This document shows positions 8,004 to 15,053 of a DNA stretch of 53,143 bases, one piece after another (position 1 is the first letter of the stretch; the number at the start of each line of letters is the position of its first letter). This DNA comes from an uncultured Pelagibacteraceae bacterium. Its GTDB lineage: Bacteria > Pseudomonadota > Alphaproteobacteria > Pelagibacterales > Pelagibacteraceae. The position numbers and the translations under genes are program-made. The notes beneath the pieces are model-generated. The model was not told the origin of the DNA. It did no database searches and saw only the letters and a program-made list of their open reading frames with translations. The stretch is from contig CACGSX010000007.1 of assembly GCA_902575835.1 (NCBI GenBank), positions 1 through 53,143 on the forward strand. The letters run 5' to 3'.

Positions 8004-8294
8004 ATGGAAACAGAAACACTAGTAGTAGCTCATTTAAAAGAAGGTATGTTAGAAAAATTTATGGGCTTTATGCAATCAGATGCTGGTATGGCAGAAAGAT
8101 CGAAAGTTGCAAATGTATCAAAAACAATTGGAACAGTTGCACCCGACAAAAAAACAGTAATGTTTAAAATTTTTGTGACCGATAAAGCTGCCCTTAAAGC
8201 TTTTATAGATGGAAGCAATCCAGTATCAGCTCCAGTTATGAAAGAAGTTATGGAAAGTTACAGTGTCTACGAATTAAATAAAGTAGATATGTAA
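8004..8294 (+). CDS. Small ferredoxin-like protein of unknown function
   Basis: A 96-residue protein beginning METETLVVAHLKEG. It has a helix around residues 16-35, a central TVAPDKKTVMFKIFV hairpin and a second helix with ALKAFIDGSNP. The same fold plan as the products at 6681 and 7686 makes it the third likely member of this type in the cassette. No cysteine or histidine stands out as catalytic. AAAGGA ribosome site upstream. Function unknown. Confidence 0.65.
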   Translation: METETLVVAHLKEGMLEKFMGFMQSDAGMAERSKVANVSKTIGTVAPDKKTVMFKIFVTDKAALKAFIDGSNPVSAPVMKEVMESYSVYELNKVDM

Positions 8295-8317
8295 TAATTT
8301 TTGTAATAAGGTTTGTA

Positions 8318-8608
8318 ATGCCTTCAGGATATATCATATTAAATATTAATGTGTTAAATCCTGAAAATTACAAAGAGTATTTGGAAAAAGCTCCTCCAAC
8401 TGCTCAAATGTTTGGTGGCGAATACATTATAAGAGGTGGCGAAAATGAAGTCATTGAAGGTGAGTGGAAATATCCAAGAACTGTTGTAATTAAATTCCCA
8501 TCTTATGAAAAAGTTTTTGAGTGGTACAATTCCGAAATATATAAACCTATCAGACAGATTAGATTAGATAATACTGTATCAAATACATTAATAATTAAAG
8601 GAGCATAA
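8318..8608 (+). CDS. DUF1330 family protein
   Basis: A 96-residue protein with the DUF1330 pattern: GYIILNINVLNPENYKEYLEKA, a conserved GGEYIIRGG turn, EGEWKYPRTVVIKFPS and FEWYNSEIYKPI near the end. DUF1330 proteins adopt the dimeric alpha-beta barrel fold and have no settled reaction. It matches the family length. It sits between the small ferredoxin-like genes and the second short SnoaL-like paralogue, in the same direction. Confidence 0.85.
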   Translation: MPSGYIILNINVLNPENYKEYLEKAPPTAQMFGGEYIIRGGENEVIEGEWKYPRTVVIKFPSYEKVFEWYNSEIYKPIRQIRLDNTVSNTLIIKGA

Positions 8609-8619
8609 AGGAGAAAAAA

Positions 8620-8940
8620 ATGTCAATATTAGAAAAATATAGTGCTGCAATTAAAAATAAAGATGAAGCAGCAATGAATGAACTTTTGCATGATGATTTT
8701 AAATTCACAATGCATAAATCAGGGAGTGTTTTAACTAAAAGTGATGTTATTAAATGGGCAATGAGTGGTGATATTAAGCAAGATAAAACTAGAATTGTTT
8801 ATGAAAATGATGAAGTTGGTGTTCACCATGCGTTTGTAACATTTGATGATGGTAATGTAGAAGCAGTTATGGCAGTCTACAAATACAAAGATGGCAAAAT
8901 GATTAGTTTAGAAACTGGCGCAACGCCAATGCCAAAATAA
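8620..8940 (+). CDS. SnoaL-like/NTF2-fold protein, paralogue B
   Basis: A 106-residue paralogue of the product at 5982-6311: same MSILEK start, YENDE motif, YKYKDGK motif and ETGAT near the C-terminus. A GGAG ribosome site lies just upstream. Its TAA stop is followed directly, in the same frame, by the GTG start of the next gene, so stop readthrough would fuse the two products. Keeping two diverged copies in a streamlined genome suggests two distinct but related substrates or a heteromeric partnership (inference). Confidence 0.7.
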   Translation: MSILEKYSAAIKNKDEAAMNELLHDDFKFTMHKSGSVLTKSDVIKWAMSGDIKQDKTRIVYENDEVGVHHAFVTFDDGNVEAVMAVYKYKDGKMISLETGATPMPK

Positions 8941-9537
8941 GTGAACAATATAGATTTTTATTTTTCTATTGGAAGTACTTATACTTATCTTTCGGTTACT
9001 CGAGCACTAGAAGCAGAAAAACAACATCAAATTAAGTTTAACTGGACTCCTTTTAGTGTGAGAGCAATAATGAAAGAAATGAACAATGTTCCCTTTCCTA
9101 AAGAAAAAAAAAATAAAGTAGATTACATGTGGAGGGACATAGAAAGACGAGCAAAAAATTATGGATTTTTTGCCAAAACACCAGTTCCTTACCCTTTAAC
9201 AGAATTTGATTTAGCTAATAAAATTGCAATATTAGGTTTAAAAAATAACTGGGGTGTAGATTACGTTCAACTTACATATAAACGATGGTTTCAAGAAGGA
9301 AAAGAGCCTGCTGTTGAACCCAACTTGAGTGAAATCTGTAGAAAACTAAGCTTAGATAAAGAAAAGATTGTTTCAGAGGCAAGCTCTGAGGAAATAAATA
9401 ATATTTATTTATCAAATACAGAAAAAGCTAGAAAAAATAAAATATTTGGAAGTCCGTCATTTGTTGTAAAAAATGAAATATTCTGGGGAGATGATAGAAT
9501 GGAAGATGCAATCAAATGGTCGAAGGCAAATGAATAA
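8941..9537 (+). CDS. DsbA-fold 2-hydroxychromene-2-carboxylate isomerase-like protein
   Basis: A 198-residue thioredoxin-fold protein of the HCCA isomerase/GST-kappa group. It begins with DFYFSIGSTYTYLS, the family N-terminus in which the serine replaces the redox CxxC and contacts glutathione. The cis-proline motif GSPSFVV and the conserved FWGDDRM lie near the C-terminus. Relatives isomerise chromene carboxylates in aromatic ring breakdown using glutathione. GTG is the only possible start, since the previous stop codon adjoins it in frame. It is the only gene of the cassette with a fairly precise enzymatic family, and points to catabolism or conjugation of a cyclic compound (inference). Confidence 0.82.
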   Translation: MNNIDFYFSIGSTYTYLSVTRALEAEKQHQIKFNWTPFSVRAIMKEMNNVPFPKEKKNKVDYMWRDIERRAKNYGFFAKTPVPYPLTEFDLANKIAILGLKNNWGVDYVQLTYKRWFQEGKEPAVEPNLSEICRKLSLDKEKIVSEASSEEINNIYLSNTEKARKNKIFGSPSFVVKNEIFWGDDRMEDAIKWSKANE

Positions 9538-9865
9538 TATAACTGCTTATATAATTTTATTAATCGCAGTAATTCTTGGAACAGCTTCAAATAGTTTTGC
9601 TAAAAGTGCCCAAGGTTTTACATTATTAATACCTAGCATAATCACAGCAGTAACAATTGTTGGATGCATGTATACTTTGTCTTTAGTTATGAAAAGTATA
9701 CCAGTTGGAATAACATATGCCTCTTTTGCAGGCTTATGTATAATTGCAACAGCTGCCGTTGGTGTTATAAAATTTAATCAAGTACCAAATTTTTATACAA
9801 TAATTGGATTGATTTTAATTATCTCGGGTGTCTTAATAGTTAACTTATTAGGAACAAATAAGTGA
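9530..9865 (+). CDS. SMR-like small membrane protein, subunit A, lacking the conserved glutamate
   Basis: A 111-residue protein with four predicted membrane helices in the small multidrug resistance (SMR) layout, including SFAKSAQGFT after helix 1, IPVGITYASFAG in helix 3 and GLILIISGVLIVNLL in helix 4. The ATG at 9530 overlaps the previous gene by eight bases and gives the same length as its neighbour; an upstream ATG at 9473 lies deep in the isomerase gene. Aligning the lysine after helix 1 with EmrE K22 puts G17 where EmrE has the essential E14, so proton-coupled drug export is doubtful. It pairs with the next gene. Confidence 0.8.
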   Translation: MNNITAYIILLIAVILGTASNSFAKSAQGFTLLIPSIITAVTIVGCMYTLSLVMKSIPVGITYASFAGLCIIATAAVGVIKFNQVPNFYTIIGLILIISGVLIVNLLGTNK

Positions 9866-10197
9866 AACCGTTATCTGGTTACATTTATTTAGTATTAGCT
9901 ATATCAACAGGGATAGCTGCAAATAGTTTTGCTAAAATTTCAGATGGATTTTCAAAATTAACTCCAACGATATTATCAATAGCTTTTATGTGTATAACTA
10001 TGTATGGACTTGCAAAAGCTATGTCTATGATACCAGTAGGTTTTACTTATGCCACTTATAGTGGGATAACAGTGGCTGCTATTTTAGTCTTCGGTATGAT
10101 TAAATATAACCAGATACCAAATATGTATGGGTTAATTGGGATTTTTTTAATTATTATTGGTGTTGTAATGGTTAATTATCTTGGAAGAATTAATTAG
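9862..10197 (+). CDS. SMR-like small membrane protein, subunit B, lacking the conserved glutamate
   Basis: A 111-residue paralogue of the preceding protein, also with four predicted membrane helices. It shares ANSFAK and DGF after helix 1, the IPVGFTYATYSG helix-3 signature and a closing IIIGVVMVNYLG. The start is GTG in a four-base GTGA overlap with the previous stop. As in its partner, the position of EmrE E14 is a glycine (G17). Tandem unequal SMR genes usually encode heterodimers. This is the last gene of the cassette and overlaps the convergent EamA gene by four bases. Confidence 0.8.
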   Translation: MKPLSGYIYLVLAISTGIAANSFAKISDGFSKLTPTILSIAFMCITMYGLAKAMSMIPVGFTYATYSGITVAAILVFGMIKYNQIPNMYGLIGIFLIIIGVVMVNYLGRIN

Positions 10198-11093
10198 CTC
10201 TTATTTAATAATAAAATTAGAACTCCTACTACAAATATAATTATCCCTAAAATTTCTGTAATTTTAACTTTTTCTTTAAACATATACTTTGAAGACACAT
10301 AGCTAAATAATAATTCTATTTGGCCGATAGCTCTAACAAATGAAGATTGTATTAATGTAAAAGCATAAAACCAAGATAATGTTGCGAGAAATCCAGCTAA
10401 CCCTGCTGTCAAACATTCATACTTGTTTTCATATAATTTTTTAAACTGCGACTTTTCAAATATAATTAAATAAATAGTAACTAATGTTGTTTGTATAACT
10501 AGACCAAAAAATAGTGTTGCTATAGCTTTTTCAAAGTTATTACTAAAATTTTCCAATGTTAATGCTGCTGCTCTAAAATATACAACACTTAAACCTAAGA
10601 ATAGTCCTGCGGATAAACCAATTAAAGTTGTTTTTGAAAATAAGTTTTTTAGAAATAAACTTAAATCTTTAATCGATAATATAATTACTCCAATTGTAGA
10701 TACAATAATTCCTGTTATTCCAAATTTATTTAATTTATCCCCTATTATTAAATATTCAAAAATTGCAACTTGAATAACTTCAGTCTTACTTAATGAAGTT
10801 CCAACTACAAAATTAGCAAATCTAAATAAATAGAGTAAAACAAATGTAAAAATTATTTGGAAAATTGAACCTAATAATACGTTAAATATAAATTTTTTTT
10901 GACTTAGGATTTGAGGAATTACATTTAAATCTTGGAAATACAAAAAAAATAAAATTGTCCCAAATGGTAACGCAAAAGCAAATCTTACATAAGTTGATGC
11001 AATAGTAGATACTTTTTGATTAAGTTTTTTCTGTAAAGTTGATCTAAGATTTTGAAAAAAAGCCCCAGAAATAGCTACAATTATCCAATTCAT
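10194..11093 (-). CDS. EamA/DMT-superfamily permease
   Basis: A 299-residue integral membrane protein with about ten predicted helices arranged as two EamA repeats, the plan of the 10-TMS drug/metabolite exporter group. The second repeat includes the segment GFLATLSWFYAFTLI and ends in a run of hydrophobic residues plus a short basic tail. Substrate unknown. It stands alone, convergent with the SMR pair and divergent from the TRAP operon. Its sequence is rich in Phe and Leu codons, as expected for a membrane protein in an AT-rich genome. Confidence 0.85.
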   Translation of the reverse strand: MNWIIVAISGAFFQNLRSTLQKKLNQKVSTIASTYVRFAFALPFGTILFFLYFQDLNVIPQILSQKKFIFNVLLGSIFQIIFTFVLLYLFRFANFVVGTSLSKTEVIQVAIFEYLIIGDKLNKFGITGIIVSTIGVIILSIKDLSLFLKNLFSKTTLIGLSAGLFLGLSVVYFRAAALTLENFSNNFEKAIATLFFGLVIQTTLVTIYLIIFEKSQFKKLYENKYECLTAGLAGFLATLSWFYAFTLIQSSFVRAIGQIELLFSYVSSKYMFKEKVKITEILGIIIFVVGVLILLLNKS

Positions 11094-11123
11094 TGATGAT
11101 TATTAATATTGTATTTAATTTTA

Positions 11124-11133
11124 AAGTCGACTT
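11124..11133. promoter_or_regulatory. Palindrome in the EamA-dctP divergent spacer
   Basis: A perfect ten-base palindrome, AAGTCGACTT, lies in the 75-base spacer between the EamA gene and dctP, 36 bases before the dctP start. It is one of the few GC-containing spots in the spacer and could be a regulator's half-site pair. A dctP ribosome site (GAGGG) follows. No regulator gene is adjacent, so the function is a guess. Confidence 0.25.
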
Positions 11134-11168
11134 AAATAGTCTCATTTAACAAAAAAGAGGGAAATAAC

Positions 11169-12158
11169 ATGAAAATCTTTAAAAGAATAATATTTTCTCT
11201 AATTTTCGTTTCTTTTGCTAGTGCAAGTTTGGCAGAAACAAAAATGAGAATTACACTTCAATTACCATTAAAGGCTCACTTAGGTCAGAACCTTTTGGTA
11301 TTTAAAAAAGAATTAGAATCAAGATCAGATATTAAAGTAGAGATTTACGACTCTGCACAACTTTACAAAGATAAAGAGGTTCCGCAAGCAGTAGGTTCAG
11401 GAGCGATCGAAGCTGGTGTTGCATCTATAACAAGATTTGCAGGAACTAATCCTGAAGTTGATGTTTTCTATCTTCCATTCTTATTTGACTCAGAACAAAA
11501 AGTAAGAAAAGCAACTCAAGCTGGATCTGAGATAAGAGCTATCCTTGATCCTGCAATAGCAAAGACTGGAGCAGTTCCACTTTATTATCAAGCTTATGGA
11601 TCAGCAATAATGTTATCTAATGGTGGTCCGATGAAAACTCCGGCTGACTTTAAAGATAAAAAAATTAGAGTATTTGGAAAAACACTTGGAGCTTTTGTGA
11701 GTTCTTTAGGTGGTAAACCAGCATTAATATCTGGATCTGAGCAATATTTAGCTTACCAAAGAAATACAGTTGATGCAGGTATGACTGGTGTATCTGGTGT
11801 AAAATCTAGAAAATTATATCAAGTAATGGATACTTTAACAGTTACAAATCATGGCGATATCGAATTCGTTGTTGTTGCTAATGATAAATGGCTAAGCTCA
11901 TTAACTCAAAAACAAAGAGACGCTATAGCTGAAGCATCAAAAGTAGCTGAAAAAGCTGTTAGAGATGACATGGCTAACATCGAAGCTGGCGCTTACAAAG
12001 AAGCAAAAGCAAATGGAATGAACATTGTAAACCTAAGTGGTTCTGAAGTTTCTGCTCTTAAAAAAGCATCGTCATCTGTTATTGATGATTACATTTCTAG
12101 AACAGGTGGAGCTGGTGGAGTTGGTGATCAACTTGTAAAAGCTGCAAACAAACTTTAA
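11169..12158 (+). CDS. dctP: TRAP transporter substrate-binding protein
   Basis: A 329-residue periplasmic binding protein with a Sec signal peptide (cleavage predicted after SLA near residue 22). It follows the DctP/TAXI-unlike plan: an early KELESRSDIKVEIYDSAQLYKD segment, then an FKDKKIRVFGKT segment that precedes the region holding the ligand-binding arginine in the family, and YLAYQRNTVDAGMTG. It captures an organic acid and hands it to the DctQ-DctM permease encoded next. A strong hairpin follows the stop codon before dctQ. The ligand cannot be read, though the downstream lyase and hydroxyacid dehydrogenase suggest a branched or hydroxylated carboxylate (inference). Confidence 0.93.
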   Translation: MKIFKRIIFSLIFVSFASASLAETKMRITLQLPLKAHLGQNLLVFKKELESRSDIKVEIYDSAQLYKDKEVPQAVGSGAIEAGVASITRFAGTNPEVDVFYLPFLFDSEQKVRKATQAGSEIRAILDPAIAKTGAVPLYYQAYGSAIMLSNGGPMKTPADFKDKKIRVFGKTLGAFVSSLGGKPALISGSEQYLAYQRNTVDAGMTGVSGVKSRKLYQVMDTLTVTNHGDIEFVVVANDKWLSSLTQKQRDAIAEASKVAEKAVRDDMANIEAGAYKEAKANGMNIVNLSGSEVSALKKASSSVIDDYISRTGGAGGVGDQLVKAANKL

Positions 12159-12170
12159 ATCGTATAAATA

Positions 12171-12195
12171 CCCCGCACTTAAGTGCGGGGTTTTC
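12171..12195 (+). terminator. Intercistronic hairpin between dctP and dctQ
   Basis: A perfect 20-base palindrome (CCCCGCACTT followed by its complement) with a very GC-rich stem is followed by TTTT, twelve bases after the dctP stop and just before the dctQ start. It stands out sharply from the AT-rich surroundings. It should cause partial termination or protect the dctP message from 3' decay, giving more binding protein than permease. Confidence 0.85.
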
Positions 12196-12197
12196 AA

Positions 12198-12674
12198 ATG
12201 AATACCTACGACAAAATTGTAAAATATTCTGGCTATTTAGCTTCAGCGTTATTTATTATGATAGGCTTTATAGTTTCTTATGAAGTTATCATGAGATACA
12301 TATTTAATTCACCTACTATTTGGGTAAACGAAATTTCTCGATTTTTACAAATTTGGGCTACTTATTTAGCTTTAACTTATACTTTTCATAAAAATGATTT
12401 TATCAGAATAACAGTTATATATGACAAAGTAGGAGATAAAGGAAAAAAGATATTAGATTTAATAAGTGCAATATTCATTTTAATTTTTAGTGGATTTGTA
12501 CTTTATTATGGATGGTTAATTGCTTACGACTCTCTTAAAGTTGGAAGAACAAGCTCTACAATTTTAGATGTTCCATCCTTTCTTACAGAATTTGCGATAC
12601 CATTATGTTTTGCATTTTTGGTATTAAGAGTGCTTTTCGAAGTACCTAAATACATCAAAGATATAATTAAATGA
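12198..12674 (+). CDS. dctQ: TRAP transporter small permease subunit
   Basis: A 158-residue membrane protein with four predicted helices and the DctQ signature: EVIMRYIFNSPTIWVNEISRF in helix 1-2, then LALTYTFHKNDFIRI. The ATG at 12198 follows the hairpin; a GTG at 12183 would place the start inside the stem and is rejected. The stop overlaps the dctM start (ATGA). It forms the permease complex with DctM. Confidence 0.92.
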   Translation: MNTYDKIVKYSGYLASALFIMIGFIVSYEVIMRYIFNSPTIWVNEISRFLQIWATYLALTYTFHKNDFIRITVIYDKVGDKGKKILDLISAIFILIFSGFVLYYGWLIAYDSLKVGRTSSTILDVPSFLTEFAIPLCFAFLVLRVLFEVPKYIKDIIK

Positions 12675-13942
12675 CAGTAGCAATAATCTTATTTTTGTTA
12701 TTTTTTGTGCTTTTTTTAGGAGTGCCAATAGCATTTGGTTTAGGTTCTATAGGATTGGGTTTAATGTTATTTGGAGATATTTCTCCTTTAATGATCCCAC
12801 AAACTTTTTACAGTGTGGCAGATAACTTTATTTTATTAGCTGTTCCGATGTTTTTGATGATGTCTAATATATTATTAAAAGCAGGTGTTGGAGAAGATCT
12901 ATTTAATTTTGCTCAAAGCTGGGTTGGAAATTTTCCAGGCGGTTTAGCAATAGCAACTATAGTTTCTTGCAGTATTTTTGCTGCTATATCTGGATCATCA
13001 GTGGCTACTGCAGCAACAATCTCAACTGTAGCATTTCCTGCAATGATTAATAGAGGTTATCACAGAAACTTTACTTTAGGTATTTTGGCAGCGGGTGGAA
13101 CTTTAGGGATTTTAATTCCTCCATCAATTCCAATGATTGTTTATGCATTTGTTGTTGAAGAGTCTGTACTAAGTATGTTTCTTGCAGGAATTGGGCCAGG
13201 AATAGTTTTAGCATTATTTTTTATTATCTTTTCAGTTTTTTACGTAAAATTTTTTAATAAAGAAGTTCAAAATGTATCCAGTACTTTAGAAGAAAAAATT
13301 AAGTACACAAAAAGAGGTTTGCCAATATTATTAATGGCCTTCATCATGCTGGGTGGAATTTATGCTGGAATTTATACACCAACAGAAGCCGGTGGTATTG
13401 GTTTTTTAATATCATTTATCTATGTAGTGGCTAAAAAAAGGTTAGATTTTAAGGGTTTTATCGAAGCTGGTTTGGAGACAATGAAAACTACAGTTACAAT
13501 ATTTATAATTATTGCAGGAGCAAAAGTTTTTGGTAAAGCAATTTCTCTTTATAGAATTCCTCAAGATTTATCATCTTTCATAGTTACTAATATTAATGAG
13601 ACTGGTTTATTTATACTTGTTGTGTGTATTACTTTGTTAATCTTAGGATTTATAATGGAAACCCTTTCATTAATTTTAATTATGATGCCTATATTTTCGA
13701 TTTCAATCGCTGCAATGAATATTGATTTAATTTGGTTTGGAATAATTTTTACTTTAATGATTGAATGTGCATTAATTACACCGCCAGTTGGACTAAATAT
13801 TTATGTTCTCCAAGCAATCGGTAAAGCAAAAATGTCAGAAATAGCTAAAGGTGTGATACCTTTTGTCATTATAATGTTATTTACAGTATTTGTTATTTAC
13901 TTATTCCCTGACCTAGCATTATATATACCTTTTAAATTATAA
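12671..13942 (+). CDS. dctM: TRAP transporter large permease subunit
   Basis: A 423-residue polytopic membrane protein with about twelve predicted helices. Family motifs are visible: GVPIAFGLG in helix 1, GSSVATAATI near residue 115, GTLGILIPPSIPMIVYA near residue 155 and the C-terminal ITPPVGLNIYVLQ. It carries the sodium-coupled transport path of the DctPQM system. It overlaps dctQ by four bases. A putative isocitrate-lyase-superfamily gene starts two bases after its stop. Confidence 0.94.
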   Translation: MTVAIILFLLFFVLFLGVPIAFGLGSIGLGLMLFGDISPLMIPQTFYSVADNFILLAVPMFLMMSNILLKAGVGEDLFNFAQSWVGNFPGGLAIATIVSCSIFAAISGSSVATAATISTVAFPAMINRGYHRNFTLGILAAGGTLGILIPPSIPMIVYAFVVEESVLSMFLAGIGPGIVLALFFIIFSVFYVKFFNKEVQNVSSTLEEKIKYTKRGLPILLMAFIMLGGIYAGIYTPTEAGGIGFLISFIYVVAKKRLDFKGFIEAGLETMKTTVTIFIIIAGAKVFGKAISLYRIPQDLSSFIVTNINETGLFILVVCITLLILGFIMETLSLILIMMPIFSISIAAMNIDLIWFGIIFTLMIECALITPPVGLNIYVLQAIGKAKMSEIAKGVIPFVIIMLFTVFVIYLFPDLALYIPFKL

Positions 13943-13944
13943 AT

Positions 13945-14820
13945 ATGTTTTCAAAAATAAAATCAAAAGATAAAGCAGAACAACTAAGACAATTATTAAA
14001 TGGACCAGAAATAATTGTAATGCCTGGATGCTTTGATGCATTATCAGCAAAATTAATTGAAAGAGAAGGTTTGAAAGTTGGTTTTATGTCTGGCTTCAGT
14101 GTTTCATCAACAAAACTTGGTATGCCGGACACGGGTCTGATTTCCTTTTCTGAAATGGCAGATCAAGTAAGAAACATATGTAATGCTACATCAATTCCAA
14201 TAATATTTGATGGGGATACTGGATATGGAAATTCAGTGAACGTATTTAGAACTGTAAGAGGATATGCGGATGCAGGAGCAGCTGGTGTGATGATTGAAGA
14301 CCAAAAGTGGCCAAAAAAATGTGGTCACACAAAGGGAAAAGATGTTGTCGATCTTGATGAGGCAAACTCAAGAATTAAAGCTGCGGTGGATGCAAGAGAA
14401 TATGGAAATAAAGATATCTTAATAATGGCAAGAACTGATGCCATAGCAACTAGAGGATTAGATGATGCAATTAAAAGAATGCAATCATTTTCAAAACTTG
14501 GTGTTGATATTTTATTCATAGAAGCTGTTAAAAATAAAGATGATATGAAAAGAATTATCAAAGAAGTTCCAGGTCATCATATGTTAAATTTGATCGAAGA
14601 TGGTGAAACCCCATTATTACAAATTAATGAAATAGAGGAAATTGGTTATAAAATTGCTGTAATGCCTCTAACCCTAATGAGTGCATCAGTAAAAACGATG
14701 CAAGAATGTTTGAATAATATGAAAAATAAAGTTTATAATAAAAATGTTTCTAAATTTTCAGACTTAAAAGATATAGTTGGCTTCAACGAATATTACGATA
14801 TTGAAGACAAATATAAATAA
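13945..14820 (+). CDS. Isocitrate lyase/PEP mutase superfamily enzyme
   Basis: A 291-residue TIM-barrel enzyme. Metal and substrate residues are visible as D89 and D91 in FDGDTGYGN, and C126 in PKKCGH, the loop cysteine of true lyases (2-methylisocitrate lyase, dimethylmalate lyase). The MPGCFDALSAKL start is typical of PrpB-like and oxaloacetate-decarboxylase-like members. It likely cleaves a C-C bond in a substituted malate or isocitrate. No prpC or prpD is near, so the methylcitrate cycle is not supported. It is embedded in the TRAP operon, so its substrate may be what that transporter imports (inference). Confidence 0.85.
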   Translation: MFSKIKSKDKAEQLRQLLNGPEIIVMPGCFDALSAKLIEREGLKVGFMSGFSVSSTKLGMPDTGLISFSEMADQVRNICNATSIPIIFDGDTGYGNSVNVFRTVRGYADAGAAGVMIEDQKWPKKCGHTKGKDVVDLDEANSRIKAAVDAREYGNKDILIMARTDAIATRGLDDAIKRMQSFSKLGVDILFIEAVKNKDDMKRIIKEVPGHHMLNLIEDGETPLLQINEIEEIGYKIAVMPLTLMSASVKTMQECLNNMKNKVYNKNVSKFSDLKDIVGFNEYYDIEDKYK

Positions 14821-15041
14821 TGTTTCCAAAAAAATTTTCTAAAATTCTTTTCGTTTTTTTTATGGGTTTAGGAATGAGTTTGTTAATGACCCTAATTATT
14901 ACATTTATAAATACAGGTTATGATGAATTTTATTATAAAAGATTTTTCAAAGCTTGGTCTATTAGTTTGCCAGTTGCATTAGTTGCAACAACTTTTGTTG
15001 CACCATTGGTGAATAAATTAGTGGAAAAAATTACTAAATAG
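14820..15041 (+). CDS. DUF2798 small membrane protein
   Basis: A 73-residue protein with two predicted membrane helices (FFMGLGMSLLMTLIITF and SISLPVALVATTFVAPLV) separated by a short basic loop with FFKAWS. This matches DUF2798, a small two-helix family of unknown function. It overlaps the lyase stop by one base (TAATG) and precedes the dehydrogenase gene by twelve bases, so it belongs to the TRAP operon. Confidence 0.75.
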   Translation: MFPKKFSKILFVFFMGLGMSLLMTLIITFINTGYDEFYYKRFFKAWSISLPVALVATTFVAPLVNKLVEKITK

Positions 15042-15053
15042 AGAGGATGTCAT

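Noticed and set aside
9473..9529. Upstream ATG for the first SMR-like gene adding 19 residues
   Set aside because: The extension is hydrophilic, lies inside the isomerase gene in another frame, and would break the equal length of the two SMR subunits.
5125..10197. Defence or toxin-antitoxin island as an explanation for the small-gene cassette
   Set aside because: No toxin, nuclease, NTPase or DNA-binding motif is visible; the folds are those of small-molecule enzymes and binders.
9530..10197. Plain multidrug exporter annotation for the SMR pair
   Set aside because: Both subunits lack the membrane glutamate required for proton-coupled drug export in the family.
12183..12197. GTG start for dctQ
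   Set aside because: It lies inside the hairpin stem and has no ribosome site; the ATG at 12198 matches the family start.
13945..14820. Methylcitrate-cycle PrpB
   Set aside because: No prpC or prpD gene lies nearby and the gene sits in a TRAP operon, so only the superfamily is claimed.
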